Source: Anaerolineales bacterium UBA6055
GTDB taxonomy: Bacteria; Chloroflexota; Anaerolineae; Aggregatilineales; Phototrophicaceae
Assembly (NCBI GenBank): GCA_002428985.1
Contig: DIYL01000049.1
Coordinates: 8,546 to 72,545, forward strand
Reading direction: 5' to 3'
Length of the DNA: 64,000 bases
Shown here in pieces: positions 1 to 8,329 of the stretch. The notes below the pieces were generated by a model. The model had not been told where the DNA came from, did no database searches, and was given only the letters and a program-made list of their open reading frames with translations. How positions within the stretch are numbered: position 1 is the first letter of the stretch; the number at the start of each line of letters is the position of its first letter. Made by a program: the position numbers and the translations under genes.

Positions 1-1
1 T

Positions 2-616
2 GTATCAGCAATTCAACGCGGTGAACCATCGCAAGGATTTGTGCAAGTCCAACACAATGAGCGGGTGCATACAGTCCAAGCTGGCGAAACAATCACCAGC
101 ATCGCATGGGATTATGGCATTCCTTATCTCTACGTCCAAAACTTGAATGATGGCATCGATAGCGTCTCGACAGGACAACAAATTCGCATTCCACCTGCCG
201 ACATATTTTTGACCGAAACTGTTAATCCACAAAAACGTATCGTCGTCAGCATCAGCCAGCAAAATGTCAAAGTCTATGAAAATGATCAGCTCAAATGGGA
301 TTGGGTTGCGAGTACAGGTATTCCTGATAGCCCAACATGGACAGGTGTTTATCAGATTCAATCTCATATTGATAACGCCTATGCCGCCAACTGGAACTTA
401 TACATGCCGAACTTCATGGGTGTATATCAACCTGTACCCGGTGCAGATTTCACCAACGGATTTCATGGCTTCCCGACAAGGGGTGGCGGACAATTATTGT
501 GGGAAAATAGCTTGGGGCGCAAAGTCACCTATGGCTGTATCTTGCTCCATGATACCAATATGCAACTACTTTATTCATGGGCGGAGACAGGTGTCGTGGT
601 CGAGATTCAGGCGTGA
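2..616 (+). CDS. LysM / L,D-transpeptidase (YkuD) protein, 5' end cut by window
   Basis: The reading frame is open to the first base of the window, so the true start lies outside. The visible part has a LysM-like module (HTVQAGETITSIAWDYGI, then LNDGIDSVSTGQQIRIPP) followed by a YkuD-type domain. The catalytic region reads NGFHGFPTRGG and then VTYGCILL, which fits the family's His and SxGC(I/V) pattern. Such proteins cross-link peptidoglycan from outside the membrane; LysM binds glycan. The gene ends at a TGA codon, so TGA is used as an ordinary stop here. A signal peptide, if any, is upstream of the window. Confidence 0.8.
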   Translation, partial: VSAIQRGEPSQGFVQVQHNERVHTVQAGETITSIAWDYGIPYLYVQNLNDGIDSVSTGQQIRIPPADIFLTETVNPQKRIVVSISQQNVKVYENDQLKWDWVASTGIPDSPTWTGVYQIQSHIDNAYAANWNLYMPNFMGVYQPVPGADFTNGFHGFPTRGGGQLLWENSLGRKVTYGCILLHDTNMQLLYSWAETGVVVEIQA

Positions 617-924
617 TGGTACAGTAACTTTGTATTCAAGTTAATTATTAGAACATGTCATGCCAAACATTTTCTACGATCTTATCGACTGCATATTCAA
701 GAAACATATTCTCAGTCTACAGACGTGGAGGATCATGCCCAACGATATAAGTAAACGAATAGGTATCAAGGCGACTATTCTCGAAACGGTTTTGCGAAGC
801 CACTCAATCAAAACTATGTGCCACTGATCGACTATACCTATGATAATATAGATAAGACTACTTAGTATGCAGTGGTTGCAAAGGTAGCCTGATTATATAG
901 TTCGCATCGACTATGGAGATAAAC
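617..924. other. Intergenic stretch with possible gene remnant
   Basis: No convincing gene. One frame around 680-865 would read as a short protein tail (GDYSRNGFAKPLNQNY, ending TAG) but is interrupted by TAA near 765. Another frame gives a 55-codon ORF from about 660 without a good ribosome site. This may be the residue of a decayed gene; I do not recognise it. Confidence 0.3.
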
Positions 925-1272
925 ATGCCTTCACCAGACGGGGTAATAATTTTTACATTCATTTTTGGGATAATTACAGTTACAGCAACTTGTAATGATT
1001 GGGAATGGTATTGGAATTGGGCAGGTAGATACTTAGAAGATAAGATTGGGTATGCTAACCGACGCAAGTTACATTTCTTAATAGGACTTATATATATCGC
1101 TATTTCGCTTGCAACATTGAGTAATAATTATTTGTCAGCAAATGTTGTGCTAGCAGGAGTTCTGGGAATCATATTCGCTAGTATCATTAGCAAAAGTATA
1201 TACGATTTGAGTGATGCTAACCTTTCAGTCCATGAAAAATCTAAGCCTACCAATTCTGAACGAAGTGATTAG
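925..1272 (+). CDS. Small two-helix membrane protein, Imm17-like
   Basis: About 115 residues. ATG at 925 is preferred to ATG 913 because GGAG lies 6 nt before it. There is an N-terminal hydrophobic segment (IIFTFIFGIITV), then a Trp-rich linker (WEWYWNWAGR), a helix containing LIGLIYIAISLATL and another containing VLAGVLGIIFASII, then a charged tail. The Trp-rich motif followed by a G-x-x-Y helix resembles my memory of the Imm17 immunity family, but this is weak. No toxin gene is adjacent. The function is unknown. Confidence 0.5.
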   Translation: MPSPDGVIIFTFIFGIITVTATCNDWEWYWNWAGRYLEDKIGYANRRKLHFLIGLIYIAISLATLSNNYLSANVVLAGVLGIIFASIISKSIYDLSDANLSVHEKSKPTNSERSD

Positions 1273-1333
1273 GTTAACTCTCTAAAATACTCAAGAACCG
1301 ACCTCGACACCAGCTTTCAGCTTTCCAAGCAGG

Positions 1334-1388
1334 CAACAGCTTCGGTGAAGTGGCGGACGCGAAGAATCGCGTCCCTACAAAAATCCGC
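1334..1388. repeat. Imperfect 55-bp direct repeat copy A with hairpin
   Basis: About 85% like the copy at 1460-1514. It contains a perfect 8-bp stem with AGAA loop (1355-1374) followed by CTAC, the mark of the dispersed hairpin family also seen at 39018, 41594 and 41638. A related short hairpin (ACAGGC-TTCT-GCCTGT) lies at 1405-1420. The whole 1273-1677 gap is non-coding. Confidence 0.75.
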
Positions 1389-1459
1389 GCAAACCGTTGT
1401 AGGTACAGGCTTCTGCCTGTCCGAAATCCATCACAAATACCTTTTGCTTTTATTGCAGT

Positions 1460-1514
1460 CAACAGCTTCGGTGGGGTGGCGGATGTGAAGAATCGCGTCT
1501 CTACGAAATTCCGC
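1460..1514. repeat. Imperfect 55-bp direct repeat copy B
   Basis: Second copy of the repeat at 1334-1388. Its hairpin is decayed: GGATGTGA no longer pairs perfectly with TCGCGTCT. It is followed by a further degenerate relative up to about 1550. Confidence 0.75.
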
Positions 1515-1677
1515 AATTGTCCATAGGAACAGCATTCTAGGCTTGTCCGCAGAATGACAAAAATTTGCTTCAAATCAATCAAGGTTCTATGATAAAGTGA
1601 GATAGAACGATCTATCTTTACTATAATATTTGGTCGAATCGATAGTATAAAGAGTGTTATTAACTGATAGGATTATT

Positions 1678-2850
1678 ATGAAAATTACAGAAGTCCGAGC
1701 TGTTTCACTTGAACTGCCCAAACAGAAACCCAAAACACCTGCAAGACGTGAATCGTGGAGCAAACACACACCGCGAGCCCATCCTATTGGTAAGTACCCA
1801 GAATTCCTGACCAAGCCCGGAGGGTATCCCGGTTCCGGTGGGGGCGAGGTCTGGGTACAGGTGATTGCTGAAGACGGGAGTTGGGGGCTGGGGCGCTGTC
1901 AATATGGCCGTCCAACTGTAGCGATTATTGAGGACATCTATGCACCGCTTTTGGTTGGGCGGGATTGTTTTGCTATTGAGTATCTGAACGATCTAATGTG
2001 GCGGGCAACGCAACCCGTCGGTTCGGCTGGTCATGCCGACATCGCTCGAAGTGGGGTTGACTTGGCCTTGTGGGATTTGAAAGGCAAGTTGCTCGACCAG
2101 CCCGTTTATCGGCTGATTGGTGGACCGAGCCGGGAGGCAATTCCGTTGTATGCCACCTGTGATGATCTGGATTGGGCGCAGGAACTGGGGTTTAAACGCT
2201 TCAAAATCACGAATCAAGTGCATTATGAGATGGGTATTGATGGTCTGAATCAGATGGTCGAGAAGGTTGCCAATGCACGTGAGCAACTTGGATATGAAGT
2301 TGAATTGATGATAAATCCAGTTATGGCCTATAATCTGTCGTTTGCGGTGCAGTTGGCTGATCGGCTTCGTCCTTATTATCTACGCTGGATGGAAGAACCA
2401 TTGATCCCACCTGATTTGGAAAGCCATATTGAATTGAAACGGGCTGTGCCTTGGATGCCGATTGCCACCGGAGAACATCATCATGGACGCCACGCTTTTC
2501 GTCAATTGATCGAGCATCGTGCGGTTGATGTAGTGCAACCGGACATCTTGTGGTGTGGCGGACTGACAGAAGCGCTCAAAATTTATTCGATTGCTGAAGC
2601 AGCCGGTATTCCCACGATTTTGCATTGTGGTGCCAATAACCCTTATGGACAGCATTTTTCGATTGCGATGCCGGAGTGCCCAATGGCTGAATATTGGCTA
2701 GGAACAGACCCTGGTGTTCCACTAGACGAAGTATGTCCGATTCCGGGCATGGCGATGCCAGTAGACGGTCAAGTTACACCGAGCGATGGCCCCGGATTTG
2801 GCATGGATATTAAGGCGGACTGGATTATACCGTACCGTCTTCCAGCGTAG
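1678..2850 (+). CDS. Enolase-superfamily dehydratase, rhamnonate-dehydratase-like
   Basis: 390 residues starting at ATG 1678 after GATAGGA. Mandelate-racemase/MLE layout: N-terminal capping domain, then a barrel. Readable motifs are KRFKIT, WMEEPLIPPD (second metal Glu), ATGEHHHGRHAF (third metal Glu), DVVQPDILWCGGLTEA and the C-terminal ILHCGANNPYGQH with a candidate catalytic His. The arrangement most resembles L-rhamnonate dehydratase. The first metal ligand, normally Asp in a LxxDxx strand, reads Asn (Asn213, in LMINPVMAY), so metal binding may differ. A sugar-acid dehydratase role is inferred, supported by the sugar-acid-dehydrogenase-like SDR downstream. Confidence 0.75.
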   Translation: MKITEVRAVSLELPKQKPKTPARRESWSKHTPRAHPIGKYPEFLTKPGGYPGSGGGEVWVQVIAEDGSWGLGRCQYGRPTVAIIEDIYAPLLVGRDCFAIEYLNDLMWRATQPVGSAGHADIARSGVDLALWDLKGKLLDQPVYRLIGGPSREAIPLYATCDDLDWAQELGFKRFKITNQVHYEMGIDGLNQMVEKVANAREQLGYEVELMINPVMAYNLSFAVQLADRLRPYYLRWMEEPLIPPDLESHIELKRAVPWMPIATGEHHHGRHAFRQLIEHRAVDVVQPDILWCGGLTEALKIYSIAEAAGIPTILHCGANNPYGQHFSIAMPECPMAEYWLGTDPGVPLDEVCPIPGMAMPVDGQVTPSDGPGFGMDIKADWIIPYRLPA

Positions 2851-2975
2851 ATTTGGCACCGACAAATTAAAAAGATGGCAAATCAGATACAGCAATTTCT
2901 ATATTTTAGGGTGATTCACACACGTGGATAACGCTATACTCTATAAATCTGAAAATATACACTCAAGGGGATTTC

Positions 2976-3728
2976 ATGAGCAAACGTAAACTACTCATTA
3001 CAGGCGCTGCCGGAGACATTGGTACCATCCTATTCAACAATCTACCAACAGATCATTACGATCTTGTTCTGGCGGACATCCGCGAACCAGACTACGAACA
3101 CAACCATCCATTCATCAACTTAGACATCGCCAATCTAGATGACTTCATTAAAGCCTGTGAGGGGGTTGATACCATTATCCACATGGCAGCAGATCGCCGC
3201 ACCACCGCTCCTTGGGAAACACTGCTCCCCGCCAATGTTATTGGTGCTTACAACGCCTTTGAAGCAGCGCATCAAGCCGGATGCCGTCGCGTTATATATG
3301 CTAGCAGTGTCAATGCTGCCAGTGGCTATCCAGATGACATTCAACTACGCACAGACCTACCACCACACCCCGGTAATCTCTATGGCGCAACTAAAGTCTG
3401 GGGCGAAATGGTGGCACAAGTTTATGCTGATCAGAAGGATTTATCGTGCATCTGTCTGCGCATCGGCTGGTTGACAAAACGCACCAATGTCGAGCGCTTC
3501 TTCAACCCAATCGCGCTACCCATGATCCTCACTCACGAAGATGCTTACCGCCTAATTTTGGCCTCTATCGAAGCGCCGGATGATGTACGCTATGGTGTAT
3601 TTAATGGCACATCCGACAATCTCTACAAACGTCAGGACATCAGCAATACCAAAGCCATCCTTGGTTATGATCCACAGGATGATTCTTTTGCTCTCAAAGC
3701 AGAATACGAAAAAGATCGCAAATATTAA
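2976..3728 (+). CDS. NAD-dependent epimerase/dehydrogenase, uronate-dehydrogenase-like
   Basis: 250 residues. Extended SDR fold: Rossmann motif TGAAGDIG near residue 10, HMAAD, then SS followed by YGATK (catalytic Tyr and Lys) near residue 136. The compact size without an epimerase C-terminal extension fits uronate dehydrogenase, which oxidises hexuronates to aldarolactones. It follows the enolase-superfamily dehydratase by about 125 bp on the same strand, so a shared sugar-acid pathway is plausible. The substrate is not established. Confidence 0.75.
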   Translation: MSKRKLLITGAAGDIGTILFNNLPTDHYDLVLADIREPDYEHNHPFINLDIANLDDFIKACEGVDTIIHMAADRRTTAPWETLLPANVIGAYNAFEAAHQAGCRRVIYASSVNAASGYPDDIQLRTDLPPHPGNLYGATKVWGEMVAQVYADQKDLSCICLRIGWLTKRTNVERFFNPIALPMILTHEDAYRLILASIEAPDDVRYGVFNGTSDNLYKRQDISNTKAILGYDPQDDSFALKAEYEKDRKY

Positions 3729-3981
3729 TAGCGGAATTGTATTCAGCAGTTGCGAGGCGGTCGTGACAGATACTTTTTCAGATATTTACTGACCTATTTT
3801 CTGATTTTAATACAAAAAGAACGTATGTTTCACTCATGTGGGTGTGTCGGGGTAGTTTTAAATCATGTAACATAAATTTATGATGCAAATTAGGACAACA
3901 ATAAACGGCTTAGTCGTTGTTGTGTCATAGTAAACCGATTGATATTGTTGCATATATTGAAAATTACAAGGACGCATTCAG

Positions 3982-4377
3982 ATGCCAATTCAACTACAGT
4001 GGTTAGTACAAGATCGGGTTATCTTTGGTGAATATTCCGGAGTGATTACAGCCGATGAGTTTCGTCAAGCTATGTCGCAGACCATGACCATGATAGAGTC
4101 TTCAACAATGCCGTTAGTCCATGTTATTGTGGATAATACACATGTCGATGAATACCCCAAAAGTATCCCTGTGCTCCATGATGCCACCAAAGACCTCTTT
4201 TCACATCCGCGCTATGGATGGCTTTTGGTTTATGGTCAAACAGATCGCCTGTCGAGTTTCTTCCTCCAAGTTATCACCAGCTTATTCAAAGTGCGATTTC
4301 GGATGATGCAATCGAGAGCAGATGCTGTTGCATTTCTGCAACATGTCGATGTGTCAATTGAGGCGAAATTCGAATAG
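3982..4377 (+). CDS. Uncharacterised STAS/SpoIIAA-like small protein
   Basis: 131 residues. No motif I can name with certainty. The alternating beta-helix pattern (VIFGEYSGVITADEF, then LVHVIVDNTHVDEYP, then LLVYGQTDRLSSFF) is the layout of SpoIIAA/STAS-like proteins, and similar small proteins occur in this window at 28532, 44166 and 44619. It stands alone between non-coding stretches. ATG 3982 follows AAGGACG. Confidence 0.55.
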   Translation: MPIQLQWLVQDRVIFGEYSGVITADEFRQAMSQTMTMIESSTMPLVHVIVDNTHVDEYPKSIPVLHDATKDLFSHPRYGWLLVYGQTDRLSSFFLQVITSLFKVRFRMMQSRADAVAFLQHVDVSIEAKFE

Positions 4378-4555
4378 ATAACTTGTAAACAGAACACATC
4401 GGATTGATCTAAACGCTTCGATGTGAAAACCCTATTTTTGATACATCACAAGCGAATTACTCACTACAAAATACAGTTAAAATTAGCGGTTATTTTACCC
4501 GCAAAACAGCTTGTGACATTCGTCTATAAAACACGTTAAATAAATCGGGTTTTAT

Positions 4556-4584
4556 TTGACAACAGCTTAACGTTAGCTTAAACT
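4556..4584 (+). promoter_or_regulatory. Sigma-70-type promoter for small RNA candidate
   Basis: A perfect -35 TTGACA (4556-4561), a 17-bp spacer and -10 TAAACT (4579-4584). Transcription would begin near 4591. Confidence 0.55.
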
Positions 4585-4590
4585 GTTAGT

Positions 4591-4703
4591 ATCTAATAAC
4601 AGGGGGCTATCCACCGATATGATACCAAATAAATTAGTAGATAGACTCATAACTCAAACATAAAACGCGGACGCGATACCATTTAATTGCGCCGCGTTTT
4701 TTT
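4591..4703 (+). ncRNA. Candidate small RNA of about 113 nt
   Basis: A consensus promoter and a strong terminator enclose about 113 nt with no ORF. The intervening sequence holds short complementary stretches. No known RNA family was recognised. It might instead be the leader of the SWIM gene at 4745, but the terminator would end transcription before it unless it is regulated. Confidence 0.45.
4663..4703 (+). terminator. Rho-independent terminator
   Basis: AAACGCGG (4663-4670) pairs with CCGCGTTT (4692-4699), with additional inner CGC/GCG pairing, and is followed by a run of seven T. Confidence 0.8.
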
Positions 4704-4744
4704 ATTCTAAAGAATTTAAATGACGTTAGACGAAAGGACAAATC

Positions 4745-5242
4745 ATGGATGCAAGCATGATTAACAAGATTCAAAAAGCAAAAGAATATGCTGATCAACC
4801 AGAACGTGCAACATTCAACAGCCTAACCGTGGAATTCCGTGGGGATAATAGCGTTTATATAGTTCAACTTGGCAATGATGGCTGGTCATGCACCTGCCCT
4901 GGCTTCCAAAAATACGCCATCTGCCCACATATCATGGCGCTCGAAAAATTGTTCAAACCCATAATTAAACGCGAACCCGTACCGTATGCACCCGGTCAGA
5001 ACATTGTCAGTGATGTGAAGAAAGCAAAACGGTACGCAGACGAAACCGACCGCATCACAATCAAATCATTCGATTGCACCTTTGAAGGGTATAACAAACC
5101 ACACCAAATCACATATGATAATGGTAAGTGGACAAGCACCGCATCCTTCTTCCAACAACGTGGTGTATGCAGTCACACAATGGCACTTGAAAAAATCTTG
5201 AAGGGGTTCGTAGAACCTGTTCGTACCGAGCCAGTTGTGTAG
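4745..5242 (+). CDS. SWIM zinc-finger protein with one degenerate repeat
   Basis: 165 residues in two homologous halves of about 65 residues, each starting KAK-x-YAD. The first half has a full SWIM signature CTCPGFQ...CPHIMALEK (CxC then CxH). In the second half the CxC has become STA while CSHTMALEK is kept, so it probably cannot bind zinc in the usual way. SWIM domains bind DNA or protein. The gene has its own terminator at 5258. Confidence 0.75.
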   Translation: MDASMINKIQKAKEYADQPERATFNSLTVEFRGDNSVYIVQLGNDGWSCTCPGFQKYAICPHIMALEKLFKPIIKREPVPYAPGQNIVSDVKKAKRYADETDRITIKSFDCTFEGYNKPHQITYDNGKWTSTASFFQQRGVCSHTMALEKILKGFVEPVRTEPVV

Positions 5243-5257
5243 GCATCTGTATATAAT

Positions 5258-5281
5258 AAGCGGGTTATCTGAGACCCGCTT
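5258..5281 (+). terminator. Terminator of SWIM gene
   Basis: Perfect 8-bp stem AAGCGGGT/ACCCGCTT with an 8-nt loop, followed by a pyrimidine-rich tract. Confidence 0.75.
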
Positions 5282-5325
5282 CTCCCCTCCTCTCTTATTG
5301 TATTTTACTGTAGTGATACCTACAT

Positions 5326-6165
5326 ATGACTCCTAACGACATAATCCTCATATCGCAACATATCTCGCCTGTACCTCAATCTGAGATTGATATGCTTGAA
5401 GAAAAGTTTAATACGACTTTGTCAGATGACTATAAAATGTTGATGACACAATTTGGCTATGGAGAGTTTGCTGGCGAAATTACCTTTCGCACACCTAAAA
5501 TGGTCCTAGATGAGCTTGAAAGTCATCGTAATATGTGGCATGACTTTTATCGACCTAATGGTGCCGCACAACCTTGGTTTGATAATGAGCAGGATGTCAT
5601 GACTTATGAGCAAATTATGAAGTCGATCTTGTTGGGATCATCATATAATAGTGATGAACTCATTCACTGCCCGGATAATAGTGATTTGATATATATAATT
5701 TCAATTGATCCTGCAAAGCTTGTGACGGTAAAGGCGGATTTTCAATCAATTTGTCGTGAAATACACGAGTTTGAATTTCAGTACACTTTTATGCCGTTTC
5801 ATGACAATCGCTATGTATATGCACGCCAAGCAACAAAATACACAATTGATCGTCTGAAATGCCTTGATTTCTGCAATACTTATTGGGGATATGACGGCAT
5901 TGTCAGTCGTAGACAACATGAGAGTGCCGGTTCATGGTGGTTATATTTTTTTGTCCCACAAATTGGTGGTGAAGTTAGCTTTGGGGCTGATGATGGTAAG
6001 ACACATATTGTGCACGAAAGATCTGGTGGTGTTTCGATTTACCAAGGCAATCCAGATGAGCAAAAACACTTAAACGTCTCGATACGTGTCGATGACGCGT
6101 TCAGGACAGAAGCTACCGACTTTCTACAAGCATTAGAAGCATCAAAATTAGTTATGTGGGATTAG
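5326..6165 (+). CDS. SMI1/KNR4 (SUKH) family protein
   Basis: 279 residues. The N-terminal segment SEIDMLEEKFNTTLSDDYKMLMTQFGYGEFAG is the classic start of a SUKH domain (I..lE...g..LP.dYk.fl...G.G). SUKH proteins often act as immunity proteins against contact-dependent or polymorphic toxins, but no toxin lies beside it. The C-terminal half (from about residue 160) is not recognised. Confidence 0.65.
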   Translation: MTPNDIILISQHISPVPQSEIDMLEEKFNTTLSDDYKMLMTQFGYGEFAGEITFRTPKMVLDELESHRNMWHDFYRPNGAAQPWFDNEQDVMTYEQIMKSILLGSSYNSDELIHCPDNSDLIYIISIDPAKLVTVKADFQSICREIHEFEFQYTFMPFHDNRYVYARQATKYTIDRLKCLDFCNTYWGYDGIVSRRQHESAGSWWLYFFVPQIGGEVSFGADDGKTHIVHERSGGVSIYQGNPDEQKHLNVSIRVDDAFRTEATDFLQALEASKLVMWD

Positions 6166-6175
6166 ATAATCATAA

Positions 6176-6961
6176 CTAGGGTTGATGTTCATCGTCCGGC
6201 ACATGACCTAACCACTGCCAAACCAGTAACGCCACCAGCGCAAATCCAACCAAAATCAATCCAGTTGTCACCGCCGCATCAATATCACGTTCGAGTATAT
6301 TATAGATGAGCAAGGGCATTGTTTGAGTGCGTCCCTGTAGACTGCCTGCAAACAAAATTGTCGCGCCAAATTCACCTAATGCGCGTGCCCAACTCAAGAC
6401 CAGCCCGGCAGCTAATGCCCGTGCCGTCAGCGGAGCAGTTACAAAAAAGAACAACTGCAATCCACTTGCCCCATCCACCCGTGCCGCGTCTTCGACCTCA
6501 CGTGGGACACTCTGAAAGCCAACTTGTGCCGAGCGTATAAAAAAGGGTGCAGCAACAAACGTCTGGGCAATGATGACTGCTGCTGTTGAAAAAGGTAGGG
6601 TGATGTCGAGTTGATCAAGCGTCGGACCCAAAAATCCGCGTCGTCCAAACGTCAGCAGTAACGCCAGCCCTGCAACCGCAGGCGGTAAGACAATCGGCAA
6701 TTCGACCAGCACATTGATGAGTCGTTTTCCTGTAAATTGCCACCGCGCTAGAATATAGGCTAAGGGTGTGCCAAATAAAATCGTAATCACAGCAGTGATG
6801 ACAGTTGTCACTAAACTGAGTGTAATCGCAGTGGGAACAAGCGAACTATCTAGAGACTGCCATGCCTGCGATTCTAAACTGTTCAGTGCGAGCACAGCAA
6901 TTGGCAAGCTGAGAAATAGAATGCCAATGCCCCCAATTATAACCAGTACCAGTCGTCGCAT
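6176..6961 (-). CDS. modB: Molybdate ABC transporter permease
   Basis: 261 residues with about five to six membrane helices. The binding-protein-dependent permease signature is present (FFIRSAQVGFQSVPREVEDAARVDGASG, then LGEFGATILFAGS), matching ModB, including the EFGA segment typical of molybdate/sulfate permeases. The start codon overlaps the modA stop by one base (TAATG), so the two are co-translated. No modC ATPase follows within the window. Confidence 0.85.
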   Translation of the reverse strand: MRRLVLVIIGGIGILFLSLPIAVLALNSLESQAWQSLDSSLVPTAITLSLVTTVITAVITILFGTPLAYILARWQFTGKRLINVLVELPIVLPPAVAGLALLLTFGRRGFLGPTLDQLDITLPFSTAAVIIAQTFVAAPFFIRSAQVGFQSVPREVEDAARVDGASGLQLFFFVTAPLTARALAAGLVLSWARALGEFGATILFAGSLQGRTQTMPLLIYNILERDIDAAVTTGLILVGFALVALLVWQWLGHVPDDEHQP

Positions 6962-7836
6962 TATTGCTCATCCAATGCGTTAAAAAGACACAACAAAATG
7001 CAAGCGTTCGGGTTCTCTTCGGCTATAATGGCGGTAAATCCCCAATCCGTCATAATCGCTTGTCCCACAGGGGATAACACAAAGTCAATGAATGACTGTG
7101 CTAGTTCGGGTTGATTCGTATCATCCGTGATAGCAATTGGATACGTCGCAATGGTATTAATCGCATCTGGAATGGGTATCGCAAGCACATCATCAGCAAT
7201 ATCAGACGTCACATCGGATAGATACACAATGCCAGCATCGGCTTCCCCAAATGCAATTTTGGCAGATACTTGGCGTACATTCGGCTCTTCCGAGACTAAA
7301 TTTGCCATAACTGCGGTGTAATAAGCTTCCCCATACTCTGGCATGGATACCAAGAGGGCAAATAAGGTATCGGTATAGGTGCGGATTGGTACATCGGGAG
7401 CTGCTAATATCAAGGTGATGCCCTCAGTTGCGAGGTCATCTAATGAGATGATATTGGCAGGATTATCGGATGGGACAATCAGTGTCAATTTGTTCTGGAT
7501 GAATATCTGTGGTTCACCTGCGATGCGTCCACCGTCAATTGTGCGTTGCATCTGTATTGGATTGGCGCTGGCAAATAAGTCAGCAGGTGCGCCTTGGTCG
7601 AGTTGTGTCGCGAGTGTGGATGATCCACTGAAATTGAATAAGATATCAACTGTTGGGTTATCCGCCTCGAATGCCGTTGCCATCGCTTCGAACGCATCAG
7701 TCAGAGACGCGGCAGCAAAGATAATCAGTTGTTGATCCTCTTGGGCATCTGTAAAGCAAACAGAGATGAATAAAGATAGGATAAACAGAATACGAATCTT
7801 ATGATGTGTCAAAGTAAATCCAAGGACTAGATACAA
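6961..7836 (-). CDS. modA: Molybdate ABC transporter substrate-binding protein
   Basis: About 290 residues. Signal peptide (ILFILSLFISVCFTDA), then LIIFAAASLTDAFEAMATAFE, FNFSGSSTLATQLDQGAPADLFASAN and IAFGEADAGIVYLSDV, all typical of ModA. The annotated start is a TTG with no clear ribosome site; a second TTG 12 codons downstream is possible. It is the first gene of a modA-modB pair. The protein would sit outside the membrane and deliver molybdate to ModB. Confidence 0.85.
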   Translation of the reverse strand: MYLVLGFTLTHHKIRILFILSLFISVCFTDAQEDQQLIIFAAASLTDAFEAMATAFEADNPTVDILFNFSGSSTLATQLDQGAPADLFASANPIQMQRTIDGGRIAGEPQIFIQNKLTLIVPSDNPANIISLDDLATEGITLILAAPDVPIRTYTDTLFALLVSMPEYGEAYYTAVMANLVSEEPNVRQVSAKIAFGEADAGIVYLSDVTSDIADDVLAIPIPDAINTIATYPIAITDDTNQPELAQSFIDFVLSPVGQAIMTDWGFTAIIAEENPNACILLCLFNALDEQ

Positions 7837-7978
7837 AGTTAATATAACGCATCTATTCTATCATGCGATATAAGTGCGTCAATTAAATTTAATTAAAAAC
7901 AGAACAAAAATTCTAATTTCGTACTATACTATGTATGTGAATAAAAAGAATAGTCCGTAAGTTTGCAGGGATATACAT

Positions 7979-8319
7979 ATGGATAATATATTGTCAAACA
8001 AGTATTTAAAGCATGGCAAACAGATAATAAGGCATTATTAGATAGTTTGTTAGCCAACATATTTACGTTCACGAGTCCGAATGATGACACAATATCTCGT
8101 GAAGCATATTGGGATGTGTGTTGGGTACATCGTGATGTGATTGCAAACTTTGATTTACTAGACATTGTCACGACTCAGCATACTGCGTTCGTTCGTTACA
8201 ATTGCAAGTTACACGATGGGAAAGCCTTCCAAAATGTTGAGTATATGACAATTAGCAATGGAAAAGTAACGAGTGTAACTGTGTACTTTGGTCATACATT
8301 AGCTGAAGCTCGCGAGTAA
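7979..8319 (+). pseudogene. SnoaL-like protein with a frameshift in an AT run
   Basis: ATG 7979 has a good ribosome site (AGGG 8 nt before) but its frame stops after about 20 codons. The frame that encodes the rest, VKQVFKAWQTDNKALLDSLL through to FGHTLAEARE, joins perfectly if two bases of the ATATAT run near 7987 are removed. The reconstructed protein of about 113 residues is a SnoaL/NTF2-like domain. If the genome is correct, translation would have to start at TTG 8047 and lose the first helix. It could be a sequencing error, a slipped repeat or phase variation. The AraC-type gene at 8330 follows closely. Confidence 0.55.
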
Positions 8320-8329
8320 TGGAGAGAAC

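Noticed and set aside
1274..1582. Minus-strand ORF over the repeat region
   Set aside because: Composed of the dispersed repeats and hairpins; the internal repetition comes from DNA repeats, with no ribosome site.
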